In this document: positions 54,989 to 62,516 of the stretch, piece after piece
How positions within the stretch are numbered: position 1 is the first letter of the stretch
Layout of the letters: every line of letters begins with the position of its first letter
Assembly: GCA_963730405.1 (NCBI GenBank)
Contig: CAVSRW010000011.1
Coordinates: 62,001-126,000 of the forward strand
Direction of reading: 5' to 3'
DNA from: Gaiellasilicea sp963730405
Lineage (GTDB): Bacteria > Actinomycetota > Thermoleophilia > Gaiellales > Gaiellaceae
DNA: 64,000 bases
Made by a program: the position numbers and the translations under genes
Notes under the pieces: model-generated
What the model was told of the DNA's origin: nothing
What the model saw: only the letters and a program-made list of their open reading frames with translations
Databases searched by the model: none

Positions 54989-54994
54989 AGTGTA
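54989..54994 (-). promoter_or_regulatory. -10 box of carH (leaderless)
   Basis: TACACT on the minus strand, 6 nt before the carH ATG; it overlaps the first operator repeat (54991-54996), so CarH can repress its own gene. Confidence 0.6.
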
Positions 54995-55060
54995 CAGCTG
55001 TTTGACAAACCCTAGACAGAGTCGGTACAGTCTCGACGAACATTGGACAAACATTCGACA
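54991..55060. promoter_or_regulatory. CarH operator: 11-bp direct repeats
   Basis: TGTACA (54991), TTGACA (55002), TAGACA (55013) and GGTACA (55024) recur at exactly 11 bp. A second set, TCGACG (55033), TGGACA (55044) and TCGACA (55055), also recurs at 11 bp, after a 9-bp step. Thermus CarH is known to bind head-to-tail 11-bp repeats of the form nTnnACA. Five of seven fit fully; one lacks the T, one has ACG. The array covers both divergent promoters. Confidence 0.8.
55002..55031 (+). promoter_or_regulatory. DUF378 gene promoter
   Basis: Consensus -35 TTGACA (55002-55007), 18-bp spacer, -10 TACAGT (55026-55031). The boxes coincide with repeats 2 and 4 of the operator, so bound CarH would block RNA polymerase. 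Confidence 0.65.
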
Positions 55061-55075
55061 CGAAGGGAGCAACAC

Positions 55076-55306
55076 ATGTCCAAGCTCAATCTTCTCGCCG
55101 GCACGCTCGTCATCATCGGCGGCATCAACTGGGGTCTCGTCGCGATCGCCGAGTTCGACCTCGTCGCCACGCTCGTCGGCCTCGAGTTCGGCGAGACCAA
55201 CGCCATCAGCCGCATCGTCTACGGCCTCGTCGGCCTCTCGGCCGTCTACCTGGCGACGCAGCTGCCCGTCCTGAACCGCACCGGCGAGCCGCACACGGCC
55301 CGCTGA
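55076..55306 (+). CDS. DUF378-family small membrane protein
   Basis: 76 aa with two transmembrane helices: LNLLAGTLVIIGGINWGLVA and ISRIVYGLVGLSAVYLATQL. The GGINWG motif and size match DUF378 (YuzA-like). Function unknown. The ATG has AGGGAG 8 nt upstream; an in-frame ATG eleven codons earlier lies inside the operator. It is the main candidate target of the CarH-like repressor and would be induced by light or low AdoB12. Confidence 0.85.
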   Translation: MSKLNLLAGTLVIIGGINWGLVAIAEFDLVATLVGLEFGETNAISRIVYGLVGLSAVYLATQLPVLNRTGEPHTAR

Positions 55307-55324
55307 CCCAGTCGAAGAGGACCG

Positions 55325-55381
55325 ATGGCCCCGAACGGCGTCGTGCACATCGACCGCGTGCTGCTCCCGCCGGCCGCCTAG
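55325..55381 (+). pseudogene. FAS1-domain C-terminal remnant / micro-ORF
   Basis: An 18-codon ORF, APNGVVHIDRVLLPPAA, matches the last strand of a fasciclin domain (NGVVHVID.VLLPP). AGAGGA precedes the ATG by 4 nt, and the TAG overlaps the hisIE stop. No other FAS1 sequence is visible upstream. It may be the relic of a deleted gene. Confidence 0.45.
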
Positions 55382-55932
55382 GAGCTGGAGGCGCGGCGCG
55401 CGAGCTCGGCCTCGACGTCGCTCGGGTCGAGCCCGCGCGCCGCGAGGAGCACGAGCGCGTGGAACCAGAGGTCGGCGACCTCGGAGACGAGGCGCTCGTC
55501 GTCCTCTCCCGCGCCGGCGAGGGCGGCCTCGAGTCCTTCCTCCCCCACCTTCCGCGCCGCGTGCGCCGGGTCGTCGAGGAGGGAGACGACGTAGGAGCCG
55601 TCGGGTCGCTCGCGCTGGCGCTCCTTGATCGTTCGCCAGAGCCACGGGGCGAAGCAGGACGCGGAGCCGGTGTGGCAGACGGCGCCCGTCGCCGGCCGGA
55701 CGCGGAGGAGGAGCGCGTCGCCGTCGCAGTCGTCGCGAATCTCCTCGACCGCGAGCGTGTCGCCGGACGTCGCGCCCTTGCGCCAGAGCTCCTGCCGTGA
55801 GCGGCTCCAGAACCACGCCTCGCCGGTCTCGCGCGTGCGCCGCTCCGCTTCCTCGTCCATCCACGCGAGCATGAGCACGCGCCCGCTCGCCGCGTCCTGG
55901 ACGATCGCGGGCCTCAGCTCCGGACGTTCCAT
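55378..55932 (-). CDS. hisIE: HisIE, PR-AMP cyclohydrolase / PR-ATP pyrophosphohydrolase
   Basis: 184 aa bifunctional enzyme for histidine steps 2 and 3. HisI part (residues 1-~105): LMLAWMDEEAERRTRETGEA, FWSRSRQELWRKGATSGDTL, DCDGDALLLRV and GAVCHTGSASCF (metal Cys/Asp). HisE part: YVVSLLDDPAHAARKVGEEG and EVADLWFHALVLLAARGLD. The ATG overlaps hisF by 19 bp; last gene of the operon. Confidence 0.93.
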   Translation of the reverse strand: MERPELRPAIVQDAASGRVLMLAWMDEEAERRTRETGEAWFWSRSRQELWRKGATSGDTLAVEEIRDDCDGDALLLRVRPATGAVCHTGSASCFAPWLWRTIKERQRERPDGSYVVSLLDDPAHAARKVGEEGLEAALAGAGEDDERLVSEVADLWFHALVLLAARGLDPSDVEAELARRASSS

Positions 55933-56654
55933 CCCGCCTCCCGCAGCTCCCGCTTCAGCTCGCGCACGCGCTCCGGCCGCTCGTGGACGATCGAGGCAAC
56001 GAGTGCAGCCTCGGCGCCGGCCGAGAACGCGTCGGCGAGGTGAGAGGCCTCGCCGGCGCCACCCGATGCGATCACCGGCGTCTCGACTGCCTCGGCCACG
56101 GCGGCCGTGAGCGCGAGGTCGTAGCCGTTCCGGGTGCCGTCGGCGTCGATCGACGTGAGGAGCAGCTCACCCGCGCCCCGCGCGACCGCCTCCCGTGCCC
56201 ACGCGACGGCATCCGCCCCGCGGGGCGTGCGGCCGCCGTGCGTGACCACCTCGCCGCCGCGCGCATCGATCGCGCAGACGACGGCCTGGGAGCCGAACTC
56301 GTCCGCAAGCTCGGTGAGCAGCGCCGGCTGCTCGAACGCGGCCCGGTTCACGGCGATCTTGTCCGCCCCCGCGCGAAGCAGCGCCCGCGCATCCTGGGTC
56401 CCGCGGACGCCGCCGCCGACCGTGAACGGGATGTCGAGCGTCTCCGCCGCGCGCTCGACGAGGTCGAGCAGCGGTGCCCGGCCCTCGATCGTGGCCGCGA
56501 CGTCGAGGAAGACGAGCTCGTCCGCGCCGACCTCCGCGTAGCGTGCCGCGAGCTCGACCGGGTCGCCGACGTCCCGGAGGCGCTCGAAGCGGACGCCCTT
56601 GACCACGCGCCCGCCCGCAACGTCGAGGCAGGGGATCAGGCGCTTCTTGACCAT
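55914..56654 (-). CDS. hisF: Imidazole glycerol phosphate synthase, cyclase subunit
   Basis: 246 aa TIM barrel that closes the imidazole ring using ammonia from HisH. IPCLDVAGGRVVKGVRFERL with the first catalytic Asp, ADELVFLDVAATIEGRAPLL, FTVGGGVRGTQDARALLRAG and VCAIDARGGEV with the second Asp, ELLLTSIDADGTRNGYDLAL, IASGGAGEASHLADAF. Overlaps hisH (19 bp) and hisIE. Confidence 0.96.
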   Translation of the reverse strand: MVKKRLIPCLDVAGGRVVKGVRFERLRDVGDPVELAARYAEVGADELVFLDVAATIEGRAPLLDLVERAAETLDIPFTVGGGVRGTQDARALLRAGADKIAVNRAAFEQPALLTELADEFGSQAVVCAIDARGGEVVTHGGRTPRGADAVAWAREAVARGAGELLLTSIDADGTRNGYDLALTAAVAEAVETPVIASGGAGEASHLADAFSAGAEAALVASIVHERPERVRELKRELREAGWNVRS

Positions 56655-57229
56655 CGCAGTGCGTTCGCGAGGAAGCGAGCTCCGGCGGCGCCGCTCCGCT
56701 CGGGGTGGAACTGGACGCCGGCGACGACGCCGGACTCGACTGCCGCAACGAGGGCGCCGCCGTGCTCGACGAGCGCCGTCGCGACGTCGTCGGCGGGCGC
56801 CGCCGCGTAGCTGTGCGCGAAGTAGACGTCCTCGCCGTCGAGGCCGTCGAGGAGCGCCGAGGGCCGGGTGGCGACGAGTCCGTTCCAGCCCATGTGCGGC
56901 ACCGTCCTGGCGCGGACGCGGTGGACGTCGCCGCGCAGGAGCCCGAGCCCCGAGCCGCCCTCGTCACTCCGCTCGAACAGGAGCTGGAGGCCGACGCAGA
57001 TCCCGAGCAGCGGCCGACCGGCCGCGACGCGGTCGTGCAGCGCGCCCGTTACCGGCTGGAGGCCGGCCGCGGCGCTCGCGACGTGACCGACCCCGGCTAT
57101 GACGACGAGCGGAGCCTCGCGGACGTCGACGGGATCGTCGCTGACCACCGGCTCCGCCCCGGCGCGCGCGAGTGCCGACGCCACGCTGCGAAGGTTTCCC
57201 GCGCCGTAGTCGGCGAGCACGACCCTCAC
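56636..57229 (-). CDS. hisH: Imidazole glycerol phosphate synthase, glutaminase subunit
   Basis: 197 aa class I glutamine amidotransferase. VVLADYGAGNLRSVASALAR, the nucleophile elbow PLLGICVGLQLLFE, PHMGWNGL and GVQFHPERSG (catalytic His-Glu). GTG at 57229 overlaps the hisCB stop (GTGA). Forms the HisFH complex with the next gene product. Confidence 0.95.
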   Translation of the reverse strand: MRVVLADYGAGNLRSVASALARAGAEPVVSDDPVDVREAPLVVIAGVGHVASAAAGLQPVTGALHDRVAAGRPLLGICVGLQLLFERSDEGGSGLGLLRGDVHRVRARTVPHMGWNGLVATRPSALLDGLDGEDVYFAHSYAAAPADDVATALVEHGGALVAAVESGVVAGVQFHPERSGAAGARFLANALRWSRSA

Positions 57230-58767
57230 GCGAGGCCCTTCGTCGAGGCGACGCCGTCGCCGGAGCGGGCGCACGCGGCGCCGAGCGCCCGGCCGAGCGC
57301 CTTGAAGGCAGCCTCGGCGACGTGATGTGCGTCGGCGCCGGCTGCGCGCACATGCACCGTTGCGTGCGCTTGCATCGCAAAGCGCTCGAGCGCGTGCGCG
57401 AGCAGCGTGTCCGGGAGCGGGAGGTCGACCTCCGCGTGCGGCCTGCGCACGAGGTCCACTGCCGCGGTAGCCGTCGCCTCGTCCATCGGCACGGTCGCAT
57501 CGCCGTAGCGGGCGACCCCGGCGCGGTCACCGAGCGCGCGGTCGAGCGCGTCTCCGAACGCAGCCAGCACGTCCTCGGTCGTGTGGTGCTCGTCGACGTC
57601 GAGGTCGCCGGAAGCGAGCACGTCGAGGTCGAACCGCGCCTGGAAGGCGAGCAGCGTCAGCAGGTGATCGACGAAACCGATCCCGGTGGCGACGCGTGCC
57701 CGCCCCTTCCCGTCCAGGTCGAGCGAGACGCGCAACGCGGTCTCCGTGCTCGTGCGGACGACGAAGGCGTCGCGGGCAGGCGCAGGCGGTGCAGCGGCGC
57801 CGAGCGCCGCGAGGAGGACATCGTTCTCCCGCGGGCGCCGGAGGGTGATCCGGACGCCGCCACCGGTCTCGCGCACGACGAGGCCCCGTGCCTCGAGCGC
57901 CGGCCCGAGAGCAGGGTCGCGGACGAAGACGAAGTTCCCGTGGCCGCTCGGGACGTCGTGGCCGGCGGCGGCGAGCGCGTCACGCACGCGCTCGCGCTCG
58001 GCGACCGTCGCCTCGACCTCGAGCCGCGGCTCGCGCAGCGCCGCCGCGGCGATCGCGGCCGCAGGCCCCGAGACGCTCGCGGGCGGGCGGCGTCGTTCGA
58101 GCTCGGCCGCGACCCGCGGCTGCGCGACGGCGTAGCCCACGCGCAGCGAGGCGAGCCCGAACGCCTTCGAGAGCGTGCGCAGGACGATCACGTTCGGCAA
58201 CTCCGCGAGGAGCGGCACGCACGTCACGCCGGCGTACTCGAAGTACGCCTCGTCGACGACGACGGCCGCGTCCGGATGAGCTAGCGCGAGGGCGGCGATC
58301 TCGTCCGGGTCGCGAAGCTCGCCGGTGGGGTTGTTCGGGTTGCAGACCCAGATCAGCGCTGCCCCCGTGGCATCGTCGACCACGTCGGCCCCCGCGAGCT
58401 CCGTCGCGATCCGGTACAGGGCGTACGTGGGCTCCGCGACCGCGGCCGCGCGGCCGGGCGCGAGGAACGCTCGCGCGCAGAGCAGGATCAGCTCGTCCGC
58501 GCCCGCGCCGGCCACGACCTGCTCGGGCTCGACACCGCAATACGCGGCCGCTGCCCCTCGCAGCTCCGCGTACGTTCCGTCGGGGTACTCCTGGAGGCGG
58601 GCGAAGCTCTCCGCCAGCGGGACCTGCGGCACGCCAGGGACGGGCGGTGTGTTCTGGTCGAAGCGGAGGATCTGCTCCGGCCGCAGGCCGTGACGGGCCG
58701 CGACCTCTTCGGACGACGGTGACCACGCGTACGCGCGGAAGCCATTGGGCAGCGCGACCGGGTTCAT
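57226..58767 (-). CDS. hisCB: HisC-HisB fusion: histidinol-phosphate aminotransferase + IGP dehydratase
   Basis: 513 aa in one uninterrupted frame. Residues ~1-325 are a PLP aminotransferase (AGAGADELILLCARAFLAPG, LIWVCNPNNPTGELRDP, VVVDEAYFEYAG, VLRTLSKAFGLASLRVGYAV with PLP Lys). Residues ~335-513 are IGP dehydratase (IGFVDHLLTLLAFQARFDLD, DVDEHHTTEDVLAAFGDALD, HALERFAMQAHATVHVRAAG, DAHHVAEAAFKALGRAL). Both catalytic sets look intact. HisB precedes HisC in the pathway, so the fusion joins consecutive but order-inverted steps. No internal start is needed. Overlaps hisD and hisH. Confidence 0.92.
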   Translation of the reverse strand: MNPVALPNGFRAYAWSPSSEEVAARHGLRPEQILRFDQNTPPVPGVPQVPLAESFARLQEYPDGTYAELRGAAAAYCGVEPEQVVAGAGADELILLCARAFLAPGRAAAVAEPTYALYRIATELAGADVVDDATGAALIWVCNPNNPTGELRDPDEIAALALAHPDAAVVVDEAYFEYAGVTCVPLLAELPNVIVLRTLSKAFGLASLRVGYAVAQPRVAAELERRRPPASVSGPAAAIAAAALREPRLEVEATVAERERVRDALAAAGHDVPSGHGNFVFVRDPALGPALEARGLVVRETGGGVRITLRRPRENDVLLAALGAAAPPAPARDAFVVRTSTETALRVSLDLDGKGRARVATGIGFVDHLLTLLAFQARFDLDVLASGDLDVDEHHTTEDVLAAFGDALDRALGDRAGVARYGDATVPMDEATATAAVDLVRRPHAEVDLPLPDTLLAHALERFAMQAHATVHVRAAGADAHHVAEAAFKALGRALGAACARSGDGVASTKGLA

Positions 58768-59897
58768 GCAAGCTCCAGCGCCGCGGCATGCCGGTCGAGC
58801 CCTTCCAGGCGCGCGAGCGGGACGCCGATCTCGCGAGCGCGGCCGAGCCCGGCCGCGCTCGCGCGCACGACCTGCACCGGCTTGAGGAAGGTCTCGAGGC
58901 CGATCCCGCCCGTGCCCCGCGCGAGGCCGCCCGTCGGGAGGATGTGCGTCGCCCCTGCGGCGTAGTCGCCCACGACGGCCGAGGTGCGGACGAAGACGGT
59001 GCCCGCGTTCCGGACTCGCGGCAGCAGCTCCTCGGGCCGCTCGACCCAGAGCTCGAGGTGCTCCGGCGCGTACGCCTCGGAGAGGGCGAGCGCCTGGTCG
59101 AGATCGGACACGAGGCGGATCTCGACGTTCGCGGCGCCTGCGGTGGCGGCGGCGACGGCCGCGGCGAGCGCGGCGTCGAGCGCGAGCAGCGTCGCGGCGC
59201 TGTCGGGCCCGTGCTCGGCCTGGGCGAGCAGGTCGGCGGCGCAGCGCTCGGGATCCGCGCTCGCGTCGGCGATCAGCACGACCTCGCTCGGCCCGGCCGG
59301 GAGGTCGATCGCCACGCGGCTCGAGACGAGCAGCTTCGCGGCCGTGACCCAGCGGCTGCCGGGGCCGACGATCTTGTCGACCGGCGCGATCGTCTCGGTG
59401 CCGTACGCGAGCGCGGCGACCGCCTGCGCGCCGCCGACCGCGTAGACCTCCTCGATCCCGAGCTCGTACGCGGCGGCGAGCGTCGCGTCGTGCGGGTTCG
59501 GCGTGACCACGACGATCCGCTCGACGCCGGCGAGGCGCGCGGGCACGGCCGCCATCACGAGGGACGAGGGCAGGATCGCGCGGCCGCCGGGGACGTAGAT
59601 CCCGACCGAGCCGAGCGGAAGCCAGCGCCGCTCCGCGACGACGCCCGGAACGGCCTCGACGCTCACGTCGGGCGGCCGCTGGCGCGCGCAGAAGGTCTCG
59701 ACAGCATCGGCGAGCGCGCGCAGCGCAGCCAACTCGGCCTCCCCCATGCTCGCAGCGGCGAGCCGCTCCGGCGAGACCAGCAGCCCGGGCCGCCGGCCGT
59801 CGAGCCGCTCGCTCCAGTCGAGCAGCGCCGCGTCGCCGCGGTCGCGGACATCGGCGACGATCTCGCTCACGCGCGGGAGCACGTCGTCGAGCACCAT
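58764..59897 (-). CDS. hisD: Histidinol dehydrogenase
   Basis: 377 aa zinc enzyme making histidine from histidinol. LGSVGIYVPGGRAILPSSLV, VYAVGGAQAVAALAYGTETI, VDKIVGPGSRWVTAAKLLVS, DLPAGPSEVVLIADASADPE, AQAEHGPDSAATLL and AYAPEHLELWVERPEELLPR are present. It is ~50 residues shorter at the N-terminus than common HisD. AGAGGA abuts the ATG at 59897; a longer GTG start upstream is possible. Confidence 0.95.
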   Translation of the reverse strand: MVLDDVLPRVSEIVADVRDRGDAALLDWSERLDGRRPGLLVSPERLAAASMGEAELAALRALADAVETFCARQRPPDVSVEAVPGVVAERRWLPLGSVGIYVPGGRAILPSSLVMAAVPARLAGVERIVVVTPNPHDATLAAAYELGIEEVYAVGGAQAVAALAYGTETIAPVDKIVGPGSRWVTAAKLLVSSRVAIDLPAGPSEVVLIADASADPERCAADLLAQAEHGPDSAATLLALDAALAAAVAAATAGAANVEIRLVSDLDQALALSEAYAPEHLELWVERPEELLPRVRNAGTVFVRTSAVVGDYAAGATHILPTGGLARGTGGIGLETFLKPVQVVRASAAGLGRAREIGVPLARLEGLDRHAAALELA

Positions 59898-59968
59898 TCC
59901 TCTTCCCGCTCCGGCGCCGGCAAGGCCGGCACCTCTGCTCCTGGGCGGCTCCGTCGAGCCTACGCCGC

Positions 59969-60860
59969 TCACGCCACGAGCCGCTCCACCGGCAGCACGA
60001 GGATGGACGACGCGCCCGCGGCCTTGAGCGGCGCGAGCAGGTTCCAGACGTCGTCCGCCTCGACCGCCGCGTGCACGGCGACCTGACCCGGCTCGGCCAG
60101 GTCGATCACCGACGGCGCGCCCATCCCGGGCAGAAGCTCCGCGATCCGATCGAGTGCCGTCCGCGGCGCGTTCAGCATCAGGTAGCGGCGGCGGCGGGCG
60201 GCGACGACGCCCGAGATCATCAGCTCCAGACGTTCGACGAGCTCGCGCCGCTTCGACAGCGCCGTCGCCGTTGGCGACGAGCACCGCCTGCGAGGTGAGC
60301 AGCGGCCCGAGCAGCCGCAGACCGTTCGCGCTCGCGGTCGACCCCGTCGAGACGAGGTCGGTGATCGCATCGGCGAGGCCGAGGCGCGGGGCCGCCTCGA
60401 CCGAGCCGGAGACGGGCACCAGCTCCGCGCCGACGCCGAGCCGCGCGAAGGCTGCGCGGGTCGAGACCGGATACGCAGTCGCAACGCGCAGCCCGTCGAG
60501 ATCCTCCAGCGACTGCGGCGACCCGCCCTGTGGCACCGCCGCCTGCAGGCTGCAGCGTGCGAACCCGAGCTCGGCCACCGTCTCGACGCGCGCCTCCGCC
60601 TCGGCGACGAGGTTCGCGCCCGTGATCCCGAGGTCGACGACGCCGTCCTGCACGTACTCCGGCACGTCGTGCGCGCGGACGAGGAGCAGGTCGACGGGCG
60701 CATTCGCGCACGGGACGAGCAGCGCTCGGTCGGTCGCCTCGAAGCTGAGCCCCGCATCGGCGCAGAGGCGCAGCGCCGGCTCCGCCATCCGGCCCTTGGA
60801 GGGGACGGCGAGTGTCAGCCGGCCGTTCGCGCCGGCGCGGGTGAAGCCCGTCGGCTCCAC
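59969..60860 (-). CDS. hisG: ATP phosphoribosyltransferase, long form (one frame break)
   Basis: First enzyme of histidine synthesis; feedback-inhibited long form. LTLAVPSKGRMAEPALRLCA, VDLLLVRAHDVPEYVQDGVV, DLGITGANLVAEAEARVETV, LRVATAYPVSTRAAFARLGV and ITDLVSTGSTASANGLRLL are in one frame. Near 60262-60268 the frame breaks after VANGDG; the other frame continues LSKRRELVERLELMISGVVA with the C-terminal regulatory domain (PSVIDLAEPGQVAVHAAVEA). One missing base would restore ~297 aa. In a his operon this is most simply an assembly error. GTG start abuts the yerC stop. Confidence 0.88.
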
Positions 60861-61172
60861 CTACCGGCGCGCCTTCGCGTGGACGCGGTCGAGGGCCGTG
60901 CGGTAGCCGCCGGTGCCGTGCCTGAGCCACTGCGCGACGCGCGTCACGGTCGCCGTGCTCGTCGGAACGCGCTCGGCGATCTCGAGGTACGGCACACCCT
61001 GCTCGAGCAGCCGCACGGTCTGCCAACGGTGCGTCAGCGCCTCGAGCTCCGGAAGCGTGCAGAGGTCGCGGAGGAAGCGCTTCGCCTCGTCGCGGTCCCT
61101 CAGCGTCAGGACTGCATCGGCGAGGTCGTCCAGGCCGGCCACCGGCTCGACGTCTCGTTCGGTCGCACTCAT
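60861..61172 (-). CDS. yerC: YerC/YecD-type TrpR-superfamily regulator
   Basis: 103 aa all-helical DNA-binding protein. LRDLCTLPELEALTHRWQTV, LLEQGVPYLEIAERVPTSTA and TVTRVAQWLRHGTGGYRTA match the TrpR-like HTH of YerC/YecD. It is the first gene of the his operon; the palindrome just upstream may be its operator. A link to histidine control is inference from position. Confidence 0.85.
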   Translation of the reverse strand: MSATERDVEPVAGLDDLADAVLTLRDRDEAKRFLRDLCTLPELEALTHRWQTVRLLEQGVPYLEIAERVPTSTATVTRVAQWLRHGTGGYRTALDRVHAKARR

Positions 61173-61178
61173 GCCTGC

Positions 61179-61192
61179 ATGTTAGCATGCTA
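61179..61192. promoter_or_regulatory. Divergent his promoter/operator
   Basis: The 25-bp gap holds TAACAT (minus, 61184-61179), 6 nt before the yerC ATG, and the perfect palindrome TAGCATGCTA (61183-61192), 5 bp before the hisA ATG. The CTAG-like symmetric core suits a TrpR-type repressor acting on both directions. Confidence 0.5.
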
Positions 61193-61197
61193 CTACG

Positions 61198-61911
61198 ATG
61201 ACACGGCAGTTCACTGTCTATCCGGCGATCGACGTGCTCGGCGGCCGAGTCGTGCGGCTTCGGGAGGGGCGACGCGACGAGGTGACGGTCGAAGGCGGCG
61301 ACCCCGTAGCCGCCGCGGAGCAGTTCGCGGCCGCCCGCGCGGCGTGGCTGCACCTCGTGGATCTCGACGGCGCGTTCGACGGCACGCCGAACCTCGGGTT
61401 GGTGCGGCGGGTCGCGCGCGTGGGCGTCCCCGTCCAGGTCGGCGGCGGCTACCGGTCCGTGGAGCTTGCTGCGGCGGCGCTCGAGGCCGGTGCACACCGT
61501 GTCCTCCTCGGCACTGCGGCCCTCGACGAGCGCCTGCTGCGCGACGCGGTCGAGCGCCTCGGCGACGCCGTTGCGGTCGCGGTGGACGCCCGGGACGGCA
61601 CGGTTGCCGTCGAGGGCTGGACCGCCGCCGGCGACCTCTCCCCGCGCGGCCTCGCCGACCGCTGCGCCGCCGCCGGCGTCGCCCGGCTCGTCGTGACGGC
61701 GACGCACCGTGACGGCACCTTGACCGGTCCCGACCTCGCGCTGCTCGAGGACGTGCTCGGCGCCGGCCTGCCGGTGATCGCGGCCGGCGGGGTCTCCTCG
61801 CTCGGCGACGTTCGCGCCTTGCGCGAGCTCGGGTGCGAAGGCGTCGTTGCCGGCAGCGCGCTCTGGCTCGGGCGTTTCGCGCTCGCGGACGTGGTTAGCC
61901 TCCAGGCGTGA
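61198..61911 (+). CDS. hisA: ProFAR isomerase HisA
   Basis: 237 aa TIM barrel. FTVYPAIDVLGGRVVRLREG, LHLVDLDGAFDGTPNLGLVR, VPVQVGGGYRSVELAAAALE, VAVAVDARDGTVAVEGWTA (two catalytic Asp) and VIAAGGVSSLGDVRALRELG. Divergent from the rest of the his genes. The TGA overlaps the GTG of the DsbA-like gene (GTGA). The trans-acting PriA role of actinobacteria cannot be judged because no trpF is visible. Confidence 0.93.
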   Translation: MTRQFTVYPAIDVLGGRVVRLREGRRDEVTVEGGDPVAAAEQFAAARAAWLHLVDLDGAFDGTPNLGLVRRVARVGVPVQVGGGYRSVELAAAALEAGAHRVLLGTAALDERLLRDAVERLGDAVAVAVDARDGTVAVEGWTAAGDLSPRGLADRCAAAGVARLVVTATHRDGTLTGPDLALLEDVLGAGLPVIAAGGVSSLGDVRALRELGCEGVVAGSALWLGRFALADVVSLQA

Positions 61912-62516
61912 GCGAGCACGCCGTCGAGATCTGGAGCGACTACATCTGACCGTTCTGCCGCGCGAGCCAGCCGACGGCTGCGCTGCTGGAGCGCCAGTTG
62001 GGCGCCGAGGTGAACTGGTTCCCGTTCGATCTCCATCCCGAGTACCCGCCGGAGGGGATCCCGCGGGAGCAGCTGCTGGCGCGCTACGGCGGCGACGCGA
62101 TGACGGAGCGGATGAACCGCTTCTTCGCGGAGCGCGGGCTCGAGTACAACCCGAACCCGGACGTCGTTCCGAACTCGATGAACGCCCTGCGGCTGACCGA
62201 GCTCGCCCGCGACCTCGGCCGACACGCGGAGCTGCACGACCGGCTGATGGACGCATACTGGGCCGAGGCGAAGAACATCGGCGACCTCGACGTCCTGCGC
62301 GAGGAGGCGGCCGCCGTCGGCCTGCCCGCCGACGAGGTCGAGGACGTGCTCGCCGGGGACCGATTCCGCGAACGCGTCGAGGCGTCCACCCGGGAGGCGT
62401 ACGGCATGGGCGCGAACGCGGTGCCCGCCTTCGTGCTCGACCGGCGGCTGCTCGTGCTCGGCGCGCAGCCGGACGAAGTGTTCGAGCAGGCCTTCGCGCA
62501 GCTGGAACGCGCGTGA
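61908..62516 (+). CDS. DsbA/FrnE-family thioredoxin-fold protein, candidate selenoprotein (UPFC)
   Basis: 202 aa if the in-frame TGA at 61947-61949 is read as Sec14. The frame starts GTG (overlap with hisA), reads SEHAVEIWSDYI, then TGA, then PFCRASQPTAALLERQLGAE and continues to a normal stop. The TGA is exactly at the first Cys of CPFC. The rest is FrnE-like (VNWFPFDLHPEYPPEGIPRE; DAYWAEAKNIGDLDVLREE; YGMGANAVPAFVLDRRLLVL with cis-Pro). Without Sec reading the active site would be absent. A C-to-A error in TGC is the alternative. Confidence 0.75.
61968..61980 (+). promoter_or_regulatory. Candidate bacterial SECIS hairpin
   Basis: CAGCC-GAC-GGCTG, extendable by AGC/GCT across a bulged C. 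The loop begins with G, 24 nt after the TGA, inside the 16-37 nt window and with the loop G of the accepted bacterial SECIS model. Confidence 0.55.
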
